A stretch of DNA of 64,000 nucleotides, taken from Palsa-883 sp963847615 (GTDB taxonomy: Bacteria > Pseudomonadota > Alphaproteobacteria > Acetobacterales > Acetobacteraceae). The position numbers were made by a program, and so were the translations under genes. The stretch is from contig CAWKAN010000017.1 in the NCBI GenBank assembly GCA_963847615.1, forward strand, positions 186,001-250,000. Reading direction: 5' to 3'. The notes under the pieces are model-generated. The model saw only the letters and a list, made by a program, of their open reading frames with translations. It had not been told where the DNA came from and did not search any database. Shown here piece after piece: positions 47,056-56,441 of this stretch (the first letter of the stretch is position 1; every line of letters starts with the position of its first letter).

Positions 47056-47195
47056 TGCTCGCTTCCCCCTGAGGACGGTGGCGCGCAGTTTAGCACGACC
47101 TTGCCCGTCCGCTGTCCCGCTACGCGGCACTCCGGCCGTTCGACGCAAGGCCGTTCGATGCCCCGGCGGCTCGAGGCAAGCCACACGATGCGGGC

Positions 47196-47879
47196 CTATT
47201 CGACGATGGTGGCCTGGGTCAGCAGGCGGCGCACGCCGTCGAGCATCGTCGCGCCGCCGCGCACCAGCGCCTCGGTGCGCGCCTCGGCGGCACGCACCTG
47301 CTCCAGCCGGTCCAGCACGAAGGCAAGACGTTCCTGTGGCACAACGACCACGCCGTCGGCGTCGCCGACCATGACGTCGCCGGAGCGCACGTGCACGCCG
47401 CCCAGGGTGACCGGCGCGCCGACGATGCCCGGCCCGTTCATCGCCGGCGAGTTCGGCACGATGCCCTGGCAGAACAGCGGCAGGCCGGTGGCGACGATGC
47501 CGGCGCGGTCGCGCGCCAGCCCGTCGGTGACGAACGCGGCGACGCCCTTGTTGCGCAGCAGCCCGGCGGCGAGATCGCCGATGATCGCGGTGCGGGTGAA
47601 GCCGTCATGCGCCATGACGATGACGTCGCCCGGCTGCGCCTCCTGCAACGCGCCGAACAGCGCCAGGATGTCGGCGGGATAGGCGAAGGCGGTCAGCGCC
47701 GGCCCGGCGAACGATGCGACCGCAGGATCGAGCGGCTTGATGCGCCAGTCCAGCGCGCCGCGCCCGTCCATCGCGTCCACCAGGTGCGAGGTCTGCGCGC
47801 CGCGGAAGCGGGCGACCAGCGCCGGGTCGGGGCGGCGGAAATCGCGATGGATGGTCAGCAGCGGCGGGTTGTCGAGCAT
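47196..47879 (-). CDS. RraA-like / 4-hydroxy-4-methyl-2-oxoglutarate aldolase-type protein
   Basis: 227 residues. RraA/HMG-aldolase fold: the metal-binding region GDLAAGLLRNKGVAAFVTDGLARDR and later GDVMVGDADGVVVVP. Standalone members next to sugar-acid genes are usually class II pyruvate aldolases rather than RNase E regulators. Start MLDNPPLLTIHRD at 47879. It lies upstream of dgoK on the same strand, so is part of the same catabolic cluster. Confidence 0.9.
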   Translation of the reverse strand: MLDNPPLLTIHRDFRRPDPALVARFRGAQTSHLVDAMDGRGALDWRIKPLDPAVASFAGPALTAFAYPADILALFGALQEAQPGDVIVMAHDGFTRTAIIGDLAAGLLRNKGVAAFVTDGLARDRAGIVATGLPLFCQGIVPNSPAMNGPGIVGAPVTLGGVHVRSGDVMVGDADGVVVVPQERLAFVLDRLEQVRAAEARTEALVRGGATMLDGVRRLLTQATIVE

Positions 47880-48164
47880 GCGGCCAGTCCTTCGCGGTCA
47901 GGTTTTCCCGGCGTCGGCGCGACTGTGCGGCAGACGGCGGTGCCCGGCAATGACGGGACAGCCGGGAGGCGGGCTGCCGGGCATCCGTTGTGGATGCCTG
48001 GAAGTACTGGTTACGTGAGGCTGGTTACGTGAGGCGGGGGGACACCATGTCCGCGTGTACGCGCCACGTGGTCCGGCGAAGATTGCCCGCCGCCAGCGAA
48101 TTCGATTCGACAGACGGCTGACATTCAGTATCACTATTGACATCACCTGCGGATCGGGCCATCC

Positions 48165-48491
48165 ATGGTTTCCATCGGCAACATGCTGGCCGAGATGCGC
48201 AACAACCCGCGCGATGTCCGCTTCAGCGACGCCGTGAAGGTTGCTCTGGCACATTTCGGGCCGGCAAGGCGGAGCGGCAGCCACCATGTTTTCCGCATGC
48301 CCTGGTCCGGTGACCCTCGTGTCAACCTGCAACAGACGCCAAACGGAAAGGCAAAGGCGTATCAAATTCGTCAGCTTCTGGCGGCGATCGATCGACTGGA
48401 GATGACACGTGCGCGAGAGACTGAAAACGACCGCAAACAACCCGGTCCGGCGCCGACCGCGCGGCGGGGCGGCACACGGCGCGGCGACTGA
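48165..48491 (+). CDS. HicA-like toxin
   Basis: 108 residues. It has the HicA core around FGPARRSGSHHVF with the conserved histidine and RVNLQQTPNGKAKAYQIRQLL. HicA proteins are small mRNA interferases with a dsRNA-binding-like fold. The last 25 residues (TRARETENDRK...) are an Arg/Pro-rich extension that overlaps the next gene by 83 nt. ATG at 48165. Confidence 0.85.
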   Translation: MVSIGNMLAEMRNNPRDVRFSDAVKVALAHFGPARRSGSHHVFRMPWSGDPRVNLQQTPNGKAKAYQIRQLLAAIDRLEMTRARETENDRKQPGPAPTARRGGTRRGD

Positions 48492-48870
48492 CCACTACAC
48501 CTATCGCGTCTCCTGGTCCGACGAAGATCAGGAGTTTGTCGCGACCTGCGCCGAGTTTCCCAGCCTGTCGCACCTGGCGGGCAGCCAGGTCGAGGCGATC
48601 GACGGCCTGCGCGCGTTGGTCGGCGATGTCGTCCGGGACATGGCGGCCGGTGGCGAAATCCCGCCGGCGCCGCTGGCGGAGCGGCGATTCTCGGGCGAAT
48701 TCGTGACCCGCGTACCGAGTGAACTGCACCGGCGACTGACCATCGAAGCCGCCGAGGCCGGGGTCAGTCTGAATCGCCTGGTCAGTTTCAAGCTCGCCAT
48801 GCCGGTCGGTGTACCGGCATCGCCGCGCCACGCCACGCGAGGTCGCGCACGGGCGACGGCCAAGACCTGA
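48409..48870 (+). CDS. HicB-like antitoxin with C-terminal ribbon-helix-helix
   Basis: 153 residues. HicB-type region: YTYRVSWSDEDQEFVATCAEFPSLSHLA, then a C-terminal DNA-binding helix pair TRVPSELHRRLTIEAAEAGVSLNRLVSFKLA. The only in-frame start candidate is the GTG at 48409, because no ATG, GTG or TTG occurs before the conserved core near 48489. It therefore overlaps the toxin gene by 83 nt. Confidence 0.85.
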   Translation: MRERLKTTANNPVRRRPRGGAAHGAATDHYTYRVSWSDEDQEFVATCAEFPSLSHLAGSQVEAIDGLRALVGDVVRDMAAGGEIPPAPLAERRFSGEFVTRVPSELHRRLTIEAAEAGVSLNRLVSFKLAMPVGVPASPRHATRGRARATAKT

Positions 48871-48937
48871 TTTTTTCTCCGTGACGCCGCCGGGCCCGAC
48901 CCGTGGGTGCGGATCGCCGGGCGGCATCCCCGACCCG

Positions 48938-50386
48938 CTATGCGAACGCCGCCGCGTCGAAGCCGTCCGCCAACACGCCGCGCGGCTTGATCAAATCGTA
49001 CGGCGCGCGCGCCAGGAATTTTCCCGTGCCTGGCTCGGCCTGCACCTTGCCATCGCGCATCACCACGCGCCCGCCCTTCACCGTCGCCACCGGCCAGCCG
49101 GTCACCTGCATCCCCTCATACGGCGTGTAGTCGATCACGTGCTGCAGCAGCGCGTTGGTGATGGTCACCTGCTTGCCCGCATCCCACAGCACGATGTCGG
49201 CATCCGAGCCAGGCGCGATCGTTCCCTTCCGCGGATACAGCCCGAACAGCTTCGCCGGGTTGCTCGCCACCAGCCGCACGAACGTATTGACGTCGATCCG
49301 GCCCCGCGCGACGCCCTCGCTGAACATGAGCGGCAGCCGCGAGCCCAGCCCCGGCACGCCGTTCGGGATCACCGGGAACGGCGCGTTGCCGCCGCGCGCC
49401 CGTTTGCCCTTGCCCTCGCCGTCATAGCTTGATCCGCTGTGGTCGGACGACACCACGTCGATCGTGCCGCGATGGATGTCGCCCCACAGCGCCGCGCGGC
49501 TCGCCGCATCGCGCGGGCTGGGGCTGCAGATGAACTTCGCCCCTTCGAAGCCGGGCCGGTCCATGTCGGCCGCTTCGAGCACGAAATATTGCGGGCAGGT
49601 CTCCGCCCAGACCTTCAGCCCGCGCGCCTGGGCCCGCGCGATCTCGGCCGCGACCTCGGAACACGAGACGTGGAACACCTGGATCGGCTGGTCCACCAGT
49701 TCCGCCAGCGCAATGGCGCGGTAGGTCGCCTCGCGCTCCACCACCGGCGGGCGCGACCAGGCGTGGTATTTCGGCGCGGTGCGCCCGGCCTCCATCAGCG
49801 CCTCGGTGCGCCAGCCGATCGCCGCGTAGTTCTCGCAATGCACCGTCACCAGCGCCCCGGTGCGCCGCGCCGCCCCCAGCACGCGCAGGAACTGCCGGTC
49901 GTCCAGGTGCGAGGGCTCGTAGGTCAGGAACACCTTCAGGCTGCGGATGCCCGAGGCGACCAGCTCGGGGATTTCGCTGCGCACCACCTCGTCGGTCGGA
50001 TCGGTGATGATCTGGTGGAAGCTGTAGTCCACCATCGCCTGGGCGGCGCGCCGGCGGTACTCGGGCAGGGTGTCGCGAATTGGATGGCCCTTGTGCTGGG
50101 CGGCGAAGGTGATCACCGAGGTGGTGCCGCCGGCCAGGCAGGAAGTACTGCCGGTGACGAAGCTCTCCTCGTTGACGCCGCCGCCGGCGCGCAGCTGCTC
50201 GATGTGGCAATGCGTATCGACGCCGCCCGGCAGCACCAGCAGCCCGCCGGCGTCCAGCACCGGCCCGCCCGACAGGGTGTCGGCCAGCGCGGCGATCTTT
50301 CCCCCGCTGATGCCGACATCGGCGCGGAACGTGTCGGCGGCGGTGACGACGGTGCCGCCGCGGATGATCAGGTCGAAGTCGGGCAT
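48938..50386 (-). CDS. hydA: Dihydropyrimidinase (D-hydantoinase)
   Basis: 482 residues of the cyclic-amidohydrolase family. Metal and catalytic residues are in context: DTHCHIEQ, the carbamylated lysine in LKVFLTYEP, HCEN, FHVSCSE and SSDHSGSSYDG. It opens dihydropyrimidine or hydantoin rings. The ATG at 50386 (MPDFDLIIRGG) is typical. Upstream of it, in-frame 12-bp repeats of GGGCTGTCCCTT type lie at about 50390-50450. It diverges from an oxidoreductase fusion 135 bp away. Confidence 0.93.
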   Translation of the reverse strand: MPDFDLIIRGGTVVTAADTFRADVGISGGKIAALADTLSGGPVLDAGGLLVLPGGVDTHCHIEQLRAGGGVNEESFVTGSTSCLAGGTTSVITFAAQHKGHPIRDTLPEYRRRAAQAMVDYSFHQIITDPTDEVVRSEIPELVASGIRSLKVFLTYEPSHLDDRQFLRVLGAARRTGALVTVHCENYAAIGWRTEALMEAGRTAPKYHAWSRPPVVEREATYRAIALAELVDQPIQVFHVSCSEVAAEIARAQARGLKVWAETCPQYFVLEAADMDRPGFEGAKFICSPSPRDAASRAALWGDIHRGTIDVVSSDHSGSSYDGEGKGKRARGGNAPFPVIPNGVPGLGSRLPLMFSEGVARGRIDVNTFVRLVASNPAKLFGLYPRKGTIAPGSDADIVLWDAGKQVTITNALLQHVIDYTPYEGMQVTGWPVATVKGGRVVMRDGKVQAEPGTGKFLARAPYDLIKPRGVLADGFDAAAFA

Positions 50387-50520
50387 GGCTGCTGTCCTCT
50401 GGGCTGTCCCTTGGGCTGTCCCTTGGGGGGTCCTTTGGGCGGTCCTATCGGCTGGCCTCTGGTCCGCGGCGCCGTCCCGGCGCAGCATGGTGCCGTGCAG
50501 CACGGCGACGCAACAGCGAC

Positions 50521-53500
50521 ATGCGACTGACCCACCGAACCATCCGCCCGACCGGGGCGGCGATCCGCATCCGTTTCGACGGCCAGGAGATCCCGGCCCT
50601 GGCCGGCGAGACCATGGCGGCGGCGCTCTCGGCGGCCGGGATCGTCGCCTTTCGCCACACCCCTGGCGGGGCGCCGCGCGGCCTGCATTGCGGCATGGGC
50701 GCCTGCTTCGACTGCGTGGTGACGATCGACGGGCGGATCGGCCAGCGCGCCTGCCTGGCCAAGGTCGCCGACGGGATGCAGGTCAGCGGCGCGCCGCCGG
50801 CCGCCCCGGTGCCGCTCGCCGCGCCGCCGACGGCCCCGGCGGCCCCGGAGCGGACCTGCGACGTGCTGGTGCTCGGCGGCGGGCCGGCCGGGCTGGCGGC
50901 GGCGATCGCCGCGGCCGAGGCCGGCGCGGCGGTGGTGCTGCTGGACGAGCGGGCGGCGCCCGGCGGGCAATACGCCAAGCCGCTCGCCGACAGCCACGCG
51001 GATGCGGCGCCGGATGCGCAGTTCCGCCTCGGCCGCGACCTGGTCGCGCGCGCCCGCGCCGCCGGCGTGGCGATCGAGACCGACGCGGTCGCCTGGGCCG
51101 GCTTCGCGCCGGACGAGATCGGCGTGCTGCTCCGTGGCCATGCCGTCACGTTCCGGCCGCGCCGGCTGGTGCTGGCGCCCGGCGCGCACGAGCGCCCGGT
51201 GCCGCTGCCAGGCTGGACCCTGCCCGGCGTGATGACCACCGGCGCGCTGCAGACCCTGGTGCGGGCGCAGCGCGTTGCCCCGGGCAGCGACGTCGTCATC
51301 GCCGGCAACGGCCCGCTGAACCTGCAGCTCGCCTGCGAGCTGCTGGCCGGCGGGCTGAAGCCGCGCGCGGTGATCGAGGCGGCGCCGTTCCCCGGCTTGG
51401 CGGCGCTGCGCGACGTCGCGCGCATGGCCCGCGCCGCGCCGGATCTGGCGTGGCAGGGGCTCGGCATGCTGGCGCGGTTGCGGCGTGCCGGCGTGCCGGT
51501 GCTGTGGGGGACGCGGGTGCTGACGCTGGAGGGCGCGGCACGCGTGGCCGCGGTGCGGCTGTCGGACGGGCGGACGCTCGCGGCGGACACCGTCGCGCTG
51601 AACCTCGGCTTCCAGCCGGAGGTCGGGCTGGCGCGCGCGCTGGGCGTGCCGCACCGCTTCGTCGATGTCGGCATCGGCCACCTGGAGACCGAGACCGACG
51701 CGGAGGGTCGCACCGCGGTCGCCGGGGTGTTCGCGGTGGGCGACGGCGCGCGGCTCGGCGGCGCGCGCGTGGCGCTGGCCCGTGGGCGGCTGGCCGGGCT
51801 GGCGGCGGCGCGCGAGCTGGGGTTCGCGGCGCCCGAGGATGCCGCGGCGCGCAGGGCCTTGGCCCGCGCGCTGGCGTTCCAGGACGCGCTGTGGCGCGTG
51901 TTCGCGCCCCCCGCCTTCGACCCCGCGGCGCTGACCGACGCCACCATCGTCTGCCGCTGCGAGGAGGTCACCGCCGGGCAGCTGCGCGAGGAAATCGCCG
52001 GCGGGCTGCGCTCGGTCGCGGCGCTGAAGAAGGCGACGCGGGCCGGCATGGGGCGCTGCCAGGGGCGGTTCTGCGCCGCGACGGTGGCGCGGCTGGCCCG
52101 CCCGCCGGCGGACGCCGGAGCAGTCGATGCCCGGTCCGCCGATACCAGACCGGCCGATACCAGACCGGCCGATGCCGTACCGCTGCATGCGGCAGCGGGT
52201 GGGGCCGGTGCGGTTGGCCCCGGCGCGGCCGGCCCCCAGATGGCGACTGGCGGGTTGGTGGACGATTGGGCCTTCGCCGCCCCGCGCGCCCCGGTGCGCC
52301 CGGTGCCCGCCGCGCCGCTGATGTTTCCCGCCGAGGAGTTCGAGGCGCCGCTGCTGGTGGCGCCCGAGGCCCCGGCGCATCTGCACCCGCTGGCGCTGCC
52401 GCCGGCCGAGACGCGGCGCGCCGACATCGTGGTGCTGGGCGGCGGGCTGGCCGGGCTGTGCACCGCCTATTTCCTCGCCAGCGAGGGCGCCGACGTGCTG
52501 CTGGTCGATCGTGACGAGGCCGGCATGGCCGCCAGCACGGCGAACGCCGGCAGCCTGCACGTGCAGCTGCTGTCCTACGACTTCACCGACGACACGCCCG
52601 AGGACGGCGGCCCGGCGGCGCACACGCTGCCGTTGGGACCGCGCTCGATCGCACTGTGGAAGGCGATCGCCGCGGCGGCCGGCGAGACGCTCGGCATCCG
52701 GACCGAGGGCGGATTGATGCTGGCGGCGAAACAATCCGACATCCCTTGGCTGCGGCGCAAATCGGCAATGGAGCGGCGCTGGGGCATCGAGAGCCACGTG
52801 CTGGGTGCCAACGAGTTGCGCGACCTGGCGCCGGCGCTGGCCGAGAACTCTGGTCGGGGCGGATTTCGTCCCCGCCGAGGGCTATGGCGATCCGTTGCGT
52901 GGCACGCTGGCGGTGCGGCGGCTGGCGCTGCGCCACGGCGCGCGGCTGCTGACCGGGGCCGAGGTGACCTCGGTCGCGCGCGACGGCGCGGCGTGGCGCG
53001 TCGGCACCACGCGCGGGGACGTTCTGGCCGGGCGCGTGGTGAACGCGACCGGGCCGTGGTCGGCGCGGATCGGGCGGATGGTGGGGCTGGACCTGCCGGT
53101 GACCGGGACGGTGCAGCAGGTGATCGTAACGGAACCGGTCGCACCGATGACAAAACATCTGATCGCGCTGGCCAACCGGCATCTGTCGCTGAAGCAGCAG
53201 GCGAGCGGCGGGTTCCTGGTCGGCGGCGGCTGGTTCGGCAGCTTCGACCCCGGCACCGGGCGGACCCAGGCGTTGCGCCGCAGCATCGAGGGCAATCTGT
53301 CGGTGTGCGCCCAGGTGCTGCCGGTGCTTCGCGGGCTGTCGTTCATCCGTTGCTGGACCGGGATCAACTCGGCGATCGACCGCGCGCCGATCCTGGGCGA
53401 GGCGCCGGGGCTGCCGGGGTTCTTCAATGCCGTCTCGGCGAACGGCTATACGCTGGGTCCGGTGCTCGGGCGGATCACCGCGGACGCGGTGCTGGGACGC

Positions 53501-53542
53501 GAGACGGTCGATCCGCGGTATCAGTTGGAACGGTTCGGCTGA
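50521..53542 (+). CDS. Fused ferredoxin / FAD disulfide-type oxidoreductase / DadA-like dehydrogenase, one-base frameshift
   Basis: About 1007 residues if read with one frame change. Order: 2Fe-2S ferredoxin-like domain (1-95, CGMGACFDC); FAD/NAD-binding oxidoreductase (about 115-460, VLGGGPAGLAAA); a BFD-type 2Fe-2S domain (CRCEE...CQGRFC, about 478-530); a repetitive linker; then a DadA/SoxB-like FAD amine dehydrogenase (VVLGGGLAGLCTAYFL, and later SANGYTLGP). These functions are usually on separate subunits of hydrogen cyanide synthase or opine/proline dehydrogenases. A base inserted at about 52849 breaks the frame in LAENLVGADF; homology is continuous across it. The substrate is unknown, probably an amino acid or opine. 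Confidence 0.88.
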
Positions 53543-54291
53543 TCCGGCGGCAGTTCCATCTCCCACGGCTCCGCCAGTCCCAATCCGCGCACGCGGATGC
53601 CGCTCGCAAGCGTTGCCGCATAGGACCGATGGTGATGCCCGTGCACGATCAGCCGCGCGCCGGAGATTTCCGCCAGCCGATCGATCACCGCGAAGCCGTG
53701 CGGGTGCGATGACGGCGCCTCGTGCGTCACCAGCACGTCGAATCGTTCCGTGCGCAGCCGCTCGAAATCTTCCGGAAAGATCGTGTCGCGATGCCACAGC
53801 GGCAGCCCGCCGCGCCAAGGCTCATCCGGTGCCAGCGCGCGCAGGAACGCCGCGCGCGTGTGGAACCGCGGCGGCTCGTTCCGGTACGACGCCGTGTCGG
53901 CACGTGGTTCCCGGGGACGTGGCTCCCAAGGAGGCGTGTCCGAGGGGCACGTGTCCGAGGGGCGCGGCTCCCAGACGCGCGGCTTGAACACGCCCGGCAG
54001 GCCGGCGACGCGCACCCCCGCGATCTGCGTCACGCGCAGGCCGAGATCGCCCTCGGGGTGCGCGCCGACCAGGTTGTCGTAGGCGCGCTCGGTCTCGGTG
54101 TCGTGGTTGCCGAGGATCCACCGCACCTGCCAGCCGGCTTGGGTCACCGGCGCCATGATCTCCGGCAGCGGTGCGGGGCAGTCGCAGTCGCCCACCACGA
54201 TCAGCGTGCCGGCCGGCCGCGCCAGGCAGGCGCGCAGGATCGGGGCAAAATTCTGGTGCGGGTCGCCCGCGAACAGGATCGGGAAGGTCAT
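53521..54291 (-). CDS. Calcineurin-like metallophosphoesterase
   Basis: 256 residues. Metal motifs in order: GDPHQNF, VVGDCDCP, ILGNHDTE, and GHGHHHRSY. The insert between blades (PSDTCPSDTPPWEPRPREPR) is a short internal repeat with DNA-level duplications of GTGTCCGAGGGGC type and is unlikely to be part of the fold. Converges with the oxidoreductase fusion gene, overlapping its 3' end by 22 nt. The substrate is unknown (nucleotide or phosphoprotein). Confidence 0.85.
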   Translation of the reverse strand: MTFPILFAGDPHQNFAPILRACLARPAGTLIVVGDCDCPAPLPEIMAPVTQAGWQVRWILGNHDTETERAYDNLVGAHPEGDLGLRVTQIAGVRVAGLPGVFKPRVWEPRPSDTCPSDTPPWEPRPREPRADTASYRNEPPRFHTRAAFLRALAPDEPWRGGLPLWHRDTIFPEDFERLRTERFDVLVTHEAPSSHPHGFAVIDRLAEISGARLIVHGHHHRSYAATLASGIRVRGLGLAEPWEMELPPDQPNRSN

Positions 54292-54337
54292 CGGCGGACC
54301 AGTGGCGCGGTGGCGCGATCCATGTCGCGGGTGGGGG

Positions 54338-54721
54338 CTATCTGCCGGTACAGGCCCGGTTGAGCGCGAGCAGGTGCCTTCGCGCCGCCAGCGCCGTATC
54401 CAGCTCGATAGCACGGTAGCGCGCGACGACGGCCTTGCCGGCCGGCGTCAGCACGGCGCCGCCGCCGCCGCTGCCGCCCGCCGCGGTTTCCACCACCGGG
54501 GCGCCCAGGCTGCGATTGAGCTCCTCGACCAGCGCCCAGGTCCGCCGGTAGGACATGCGCAGCACCCGCCCGGCCGCCGAGATCGAGCCCGATCGGGCGA
54601 TCTCCTCCAGCACGGCAACCTTGCCCGGGCCGATGCGGGCACCCGAGGCAAGGTCAAGCCGGATGCTGAGCCGATCGCTGACCCCGGCGCCCTTCGTCGA
54701 TTTTGCCGCCCGCTTCGCCAT
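54338..54721 (-). CDS. modE: ModE-type regulator (N-terminal domain only)
   Basis: 127 residues. The winged-helix DNA-binding segment ISAAGRVLRMSYRRTWALVEELNRSLG with GGAVLTPAGKAVVARYR matches the ModE N-terminal domain; the C-terminal molybdate-binding (TOBE/MopI) domains are absent. Such short forms occur in alphaproteobacteria and may sense molybdate with help from another protein. It is divergent from modA, which fits control of the transporter. ATG at 54721. Confidence 0.85.
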   Translation of the reverse strand: MAKRAAKSTKGAGVSDRLSIRLDLASGARIGPGKVAVLEEIARSGSISAAGRVLRMSYRRTWALVEELNRSLGAPVVETAAGGSGGGGAVLTPAGKAVVARYRAIELDTALAARRHLLALNRACTGR

Positions 54722-54910
54722 GGCGGACAAGCAAACACGCAAGGCGCCTTGGGATCAATCCTCCGTGTGCGCCCACCTCGCCGGGCCTGGCGCGGCGGCG
54801 CGCGGGCGCGATCGGTCCGATCGTTGCCCGGCCGTGCGTTGCCGTGGGGCGGCCGTCGCCAGGTCGGCGCGCTGGCGCGTCCGCCCCCGCGGGGTCCGCA
54901 CGGCTTGCCG

Positions 54911-54934
54911 CGTTATGTCCGGCAGGATATATCG
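54911..54934 (+). promoter_or_regulatory. Candidate ModE operator upstream of modA
   Basis: CGTTAT, 10 bases, ATATATCG: an imperfect inverted repeat with CG at both ends and TAT/ATA inside, of the ModE-box type (CGnTATAT...ATATnnCG). It lies 25 nt before the modA start and is AT-rich in a GC-rich region. The half-sites match 5 of 6 positions. Overlap with the promoter could repress modABC when molybdate is plentiful. Confidence 0.5.
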
Positions 54935-54958
54935 TCGGACCCGGAGGACCGAGTGCCG

Positions 54959-55750
54959 ATGCCGCGCGCCATGAACCGTCTGCAGGCCTTGGTTCACGCC
55001 ATGCGCTGCCTGCTGTGTCTCGCCATGCTGCTCGCCCCGCCGGCGGTGCAGGCGCAACCCCTGACGGTGTTCGCCGCCGCCAGCCTGACCGACGCCATGC
55101 AGGACGTCGCCGCGCTGTGGACCAGGGCGGGTCATCCGCCGCCGCGCCTGTCCTTCGCCTCCAGCGCGACCCTGGCCCGGCAGATCGAGCAGGGCGCGCC
55201 GGCCAATCTGTTCGCCTCGGCCGACGAGATCTGGATGGACTATCTGGCAAAGCGCCACCTGATCGCCGACGACAGCCGCCGCGACCTGCTGGGCAACGAC
55301 CTTGTGCTGGTGGTGCCGGCCGGCAAGCCGTTGCACACCAGGATCGGTCCGGCGTTCGATCTGCCGGGCCTGCTCGGCACGACCGGCCGGCTGGCGATCG
55401 GCGATCCGAGCTATGTCCCCGCCGGCATCTATGCCGCGCAGGCACTGAAGCAGCTCGGCTGGTGGGACCGGCTCGCCGGGCACCTGGCGCCGGCCGCGGA
55501 CGTGCGCGCCGCGCTGCTGCTGGTGGAACGCGGCGAGGCCCCCGCCGGCATCGTCTACCGCACCGATGCCGCGGTTTCGCCAGCCGTGATGGTGGCGGGA
55601 ACATTTCCCCCCGACAGCCACGATCCGATCGCCTATCCGTTCGCCGTGGTCCGCGCCGGCGACACGCCGCAGGCACGCGCGCTGCTGCGTTTCCTGGCCG
55701 GCCCGCAGGCGCGCGCGGTGTTCGTGCGACGCGGGTTCAAGGTCGAATAG
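54959..55750 (+). CDS. modA: Molybdate ABC transporter, periplasmic binding protein
   Basis: About 263 residues. The signal peptide ends near AVQAQ. Then TVFAAASLTDAMQDVA, SSATLARQIEQGAPANLFASAD and IGDPSYVPAGIYA are ModA motifs for oxyanion binding. GGAGGA is at 54943. The ATG at 54959 and a GTG at 54953 are both possible starts. Last codon GAA then TAG, after which modB follows with almost no gap. Confidence 0.95.
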   Translation: MPRAMNRLQALVHAMRCLLCLAMLLAPPAVQAQPLTVFAAASLTDAMQDVAALWTRAGHPPPRLSFASSATLARQIEQGAPANLFASADEIWMDYLAKRHLIADDSRRDLLGNDLVLVVPAGKPLHTRIGPAFDLPGLLGTTGRLAIGDPSYVPAGIYAAQALKQLGWWDRLAGHLAPAADVRAALLLVERGEAPAGIVYRTDAAVSPAVMVAGTFPPDSHDPIAYPFAVVRAGDTPQARALLRFLAGPQARAVFVRRGFKVE

Positions 55751-55751
55751 C

Positions 55752-56441
55752 CTGTTCCTGTCGCCCGATGCATGGGAGGCGGTCCGGCTCACGCTGGAGG
55801 TGGCCGCGCGCGCGGTCGGCTGCGGCCTGCCATTGGCGGTGCTCACCGCCTGGGTGCTGACGCGCACCCGCTTCCCCGGCCGCGCGCTGCTGAACGCGCT
55901 GGTCCACCTGCCGCTGGTGCTGCCGCCGGTGGTCACCGGCTGGCTGCTGCTGATCCTGTTCGGCATCCGCGGGCCGATCGGCGCGCTGCTGTACGACTGG
56001 TTCGGCGTCCGCCTGGTGTTCACCACCGCCGGCGCCAGCCTGGCCGCCGCGGTGATGACCTTCCCGGTGATGGTGCGCGCCGTCCGCCTGTCGCTGGAGG
56101 CCGCCGACCCGGCGCTGGAGCAGGCCGCACGCACCCTGGGCGCCGGCAGGTTGGACCGGTTGTTCAACGTGACGCTGCCGTTGGCCTCGCCGGGCATCCT
56201 GGTCGGCGGCATCGTCGGCTATGCGACCTGCCTCGGCGAGTTCGGCGCCGTGATCACCTTCGCCGCCAACATCCCCGGCCAGACCCAGACCTTGCCGCTG
56301 GCGATCTATGCCGCGCTGCAGGTGCCGGGCGGCGAGGCGAAGGCCGCGGTGCTGTCGGTTGTTTCGGTCACGCTGGCGCTGGTCGGCCTGATGGCGTCGG
56401 AATGGATCGGCAGGCGGCTCAATGCGGCGCTCGGCAGATGA
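55752..56441 (+). CDS. modB: Molybdate ABC transporter, permease; start codon unclear
   Basis: Reads LFLSPDAWEAVRLTLEVAARAVGCGLP, matching the N-terminus of other ModB proteins, but this stretch lacks ATG, GTG or TTG in frame: the codon at 55752 is CTG, right after the modA stop. The first conventional codon is the GTG at 55800, inside the first helix. About 229 residues from 55752. The EAA loop reads EQAARTLGAGRLDRLFNVTLPLA. I annotate the CTG because the sequence upstream of 55800 is homologous. Five to six membrane helices. Confidence 0.9.
   Translation: MFLSPDAWEAVRLTLEVAARAVGCGLPLAVLTAWVLTRTRFPGRALLNALVHLPLVLPPVVTGWLLLILFGIRGPIGALLYDWFGVRLVFTTAGASLAAAVMTFPVMVRAVRLSLEAADPALEQAARTLGAGRLDRLFNVTLPLASPGILVGGIVGYATCLGEFGAVITFAANIPGQTQTLPLAIYAALQVPGGEAKAAVLSVVSVTLALVGLMASEWIGRRLNAALGR

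Noticed and set aside
54911..54934. The 54.9 kb inverted repeat as a transcription terminator
   Set aside because: It is AT-rich, lacks a U-tract and lies between divergent genes; operator is a better reading.
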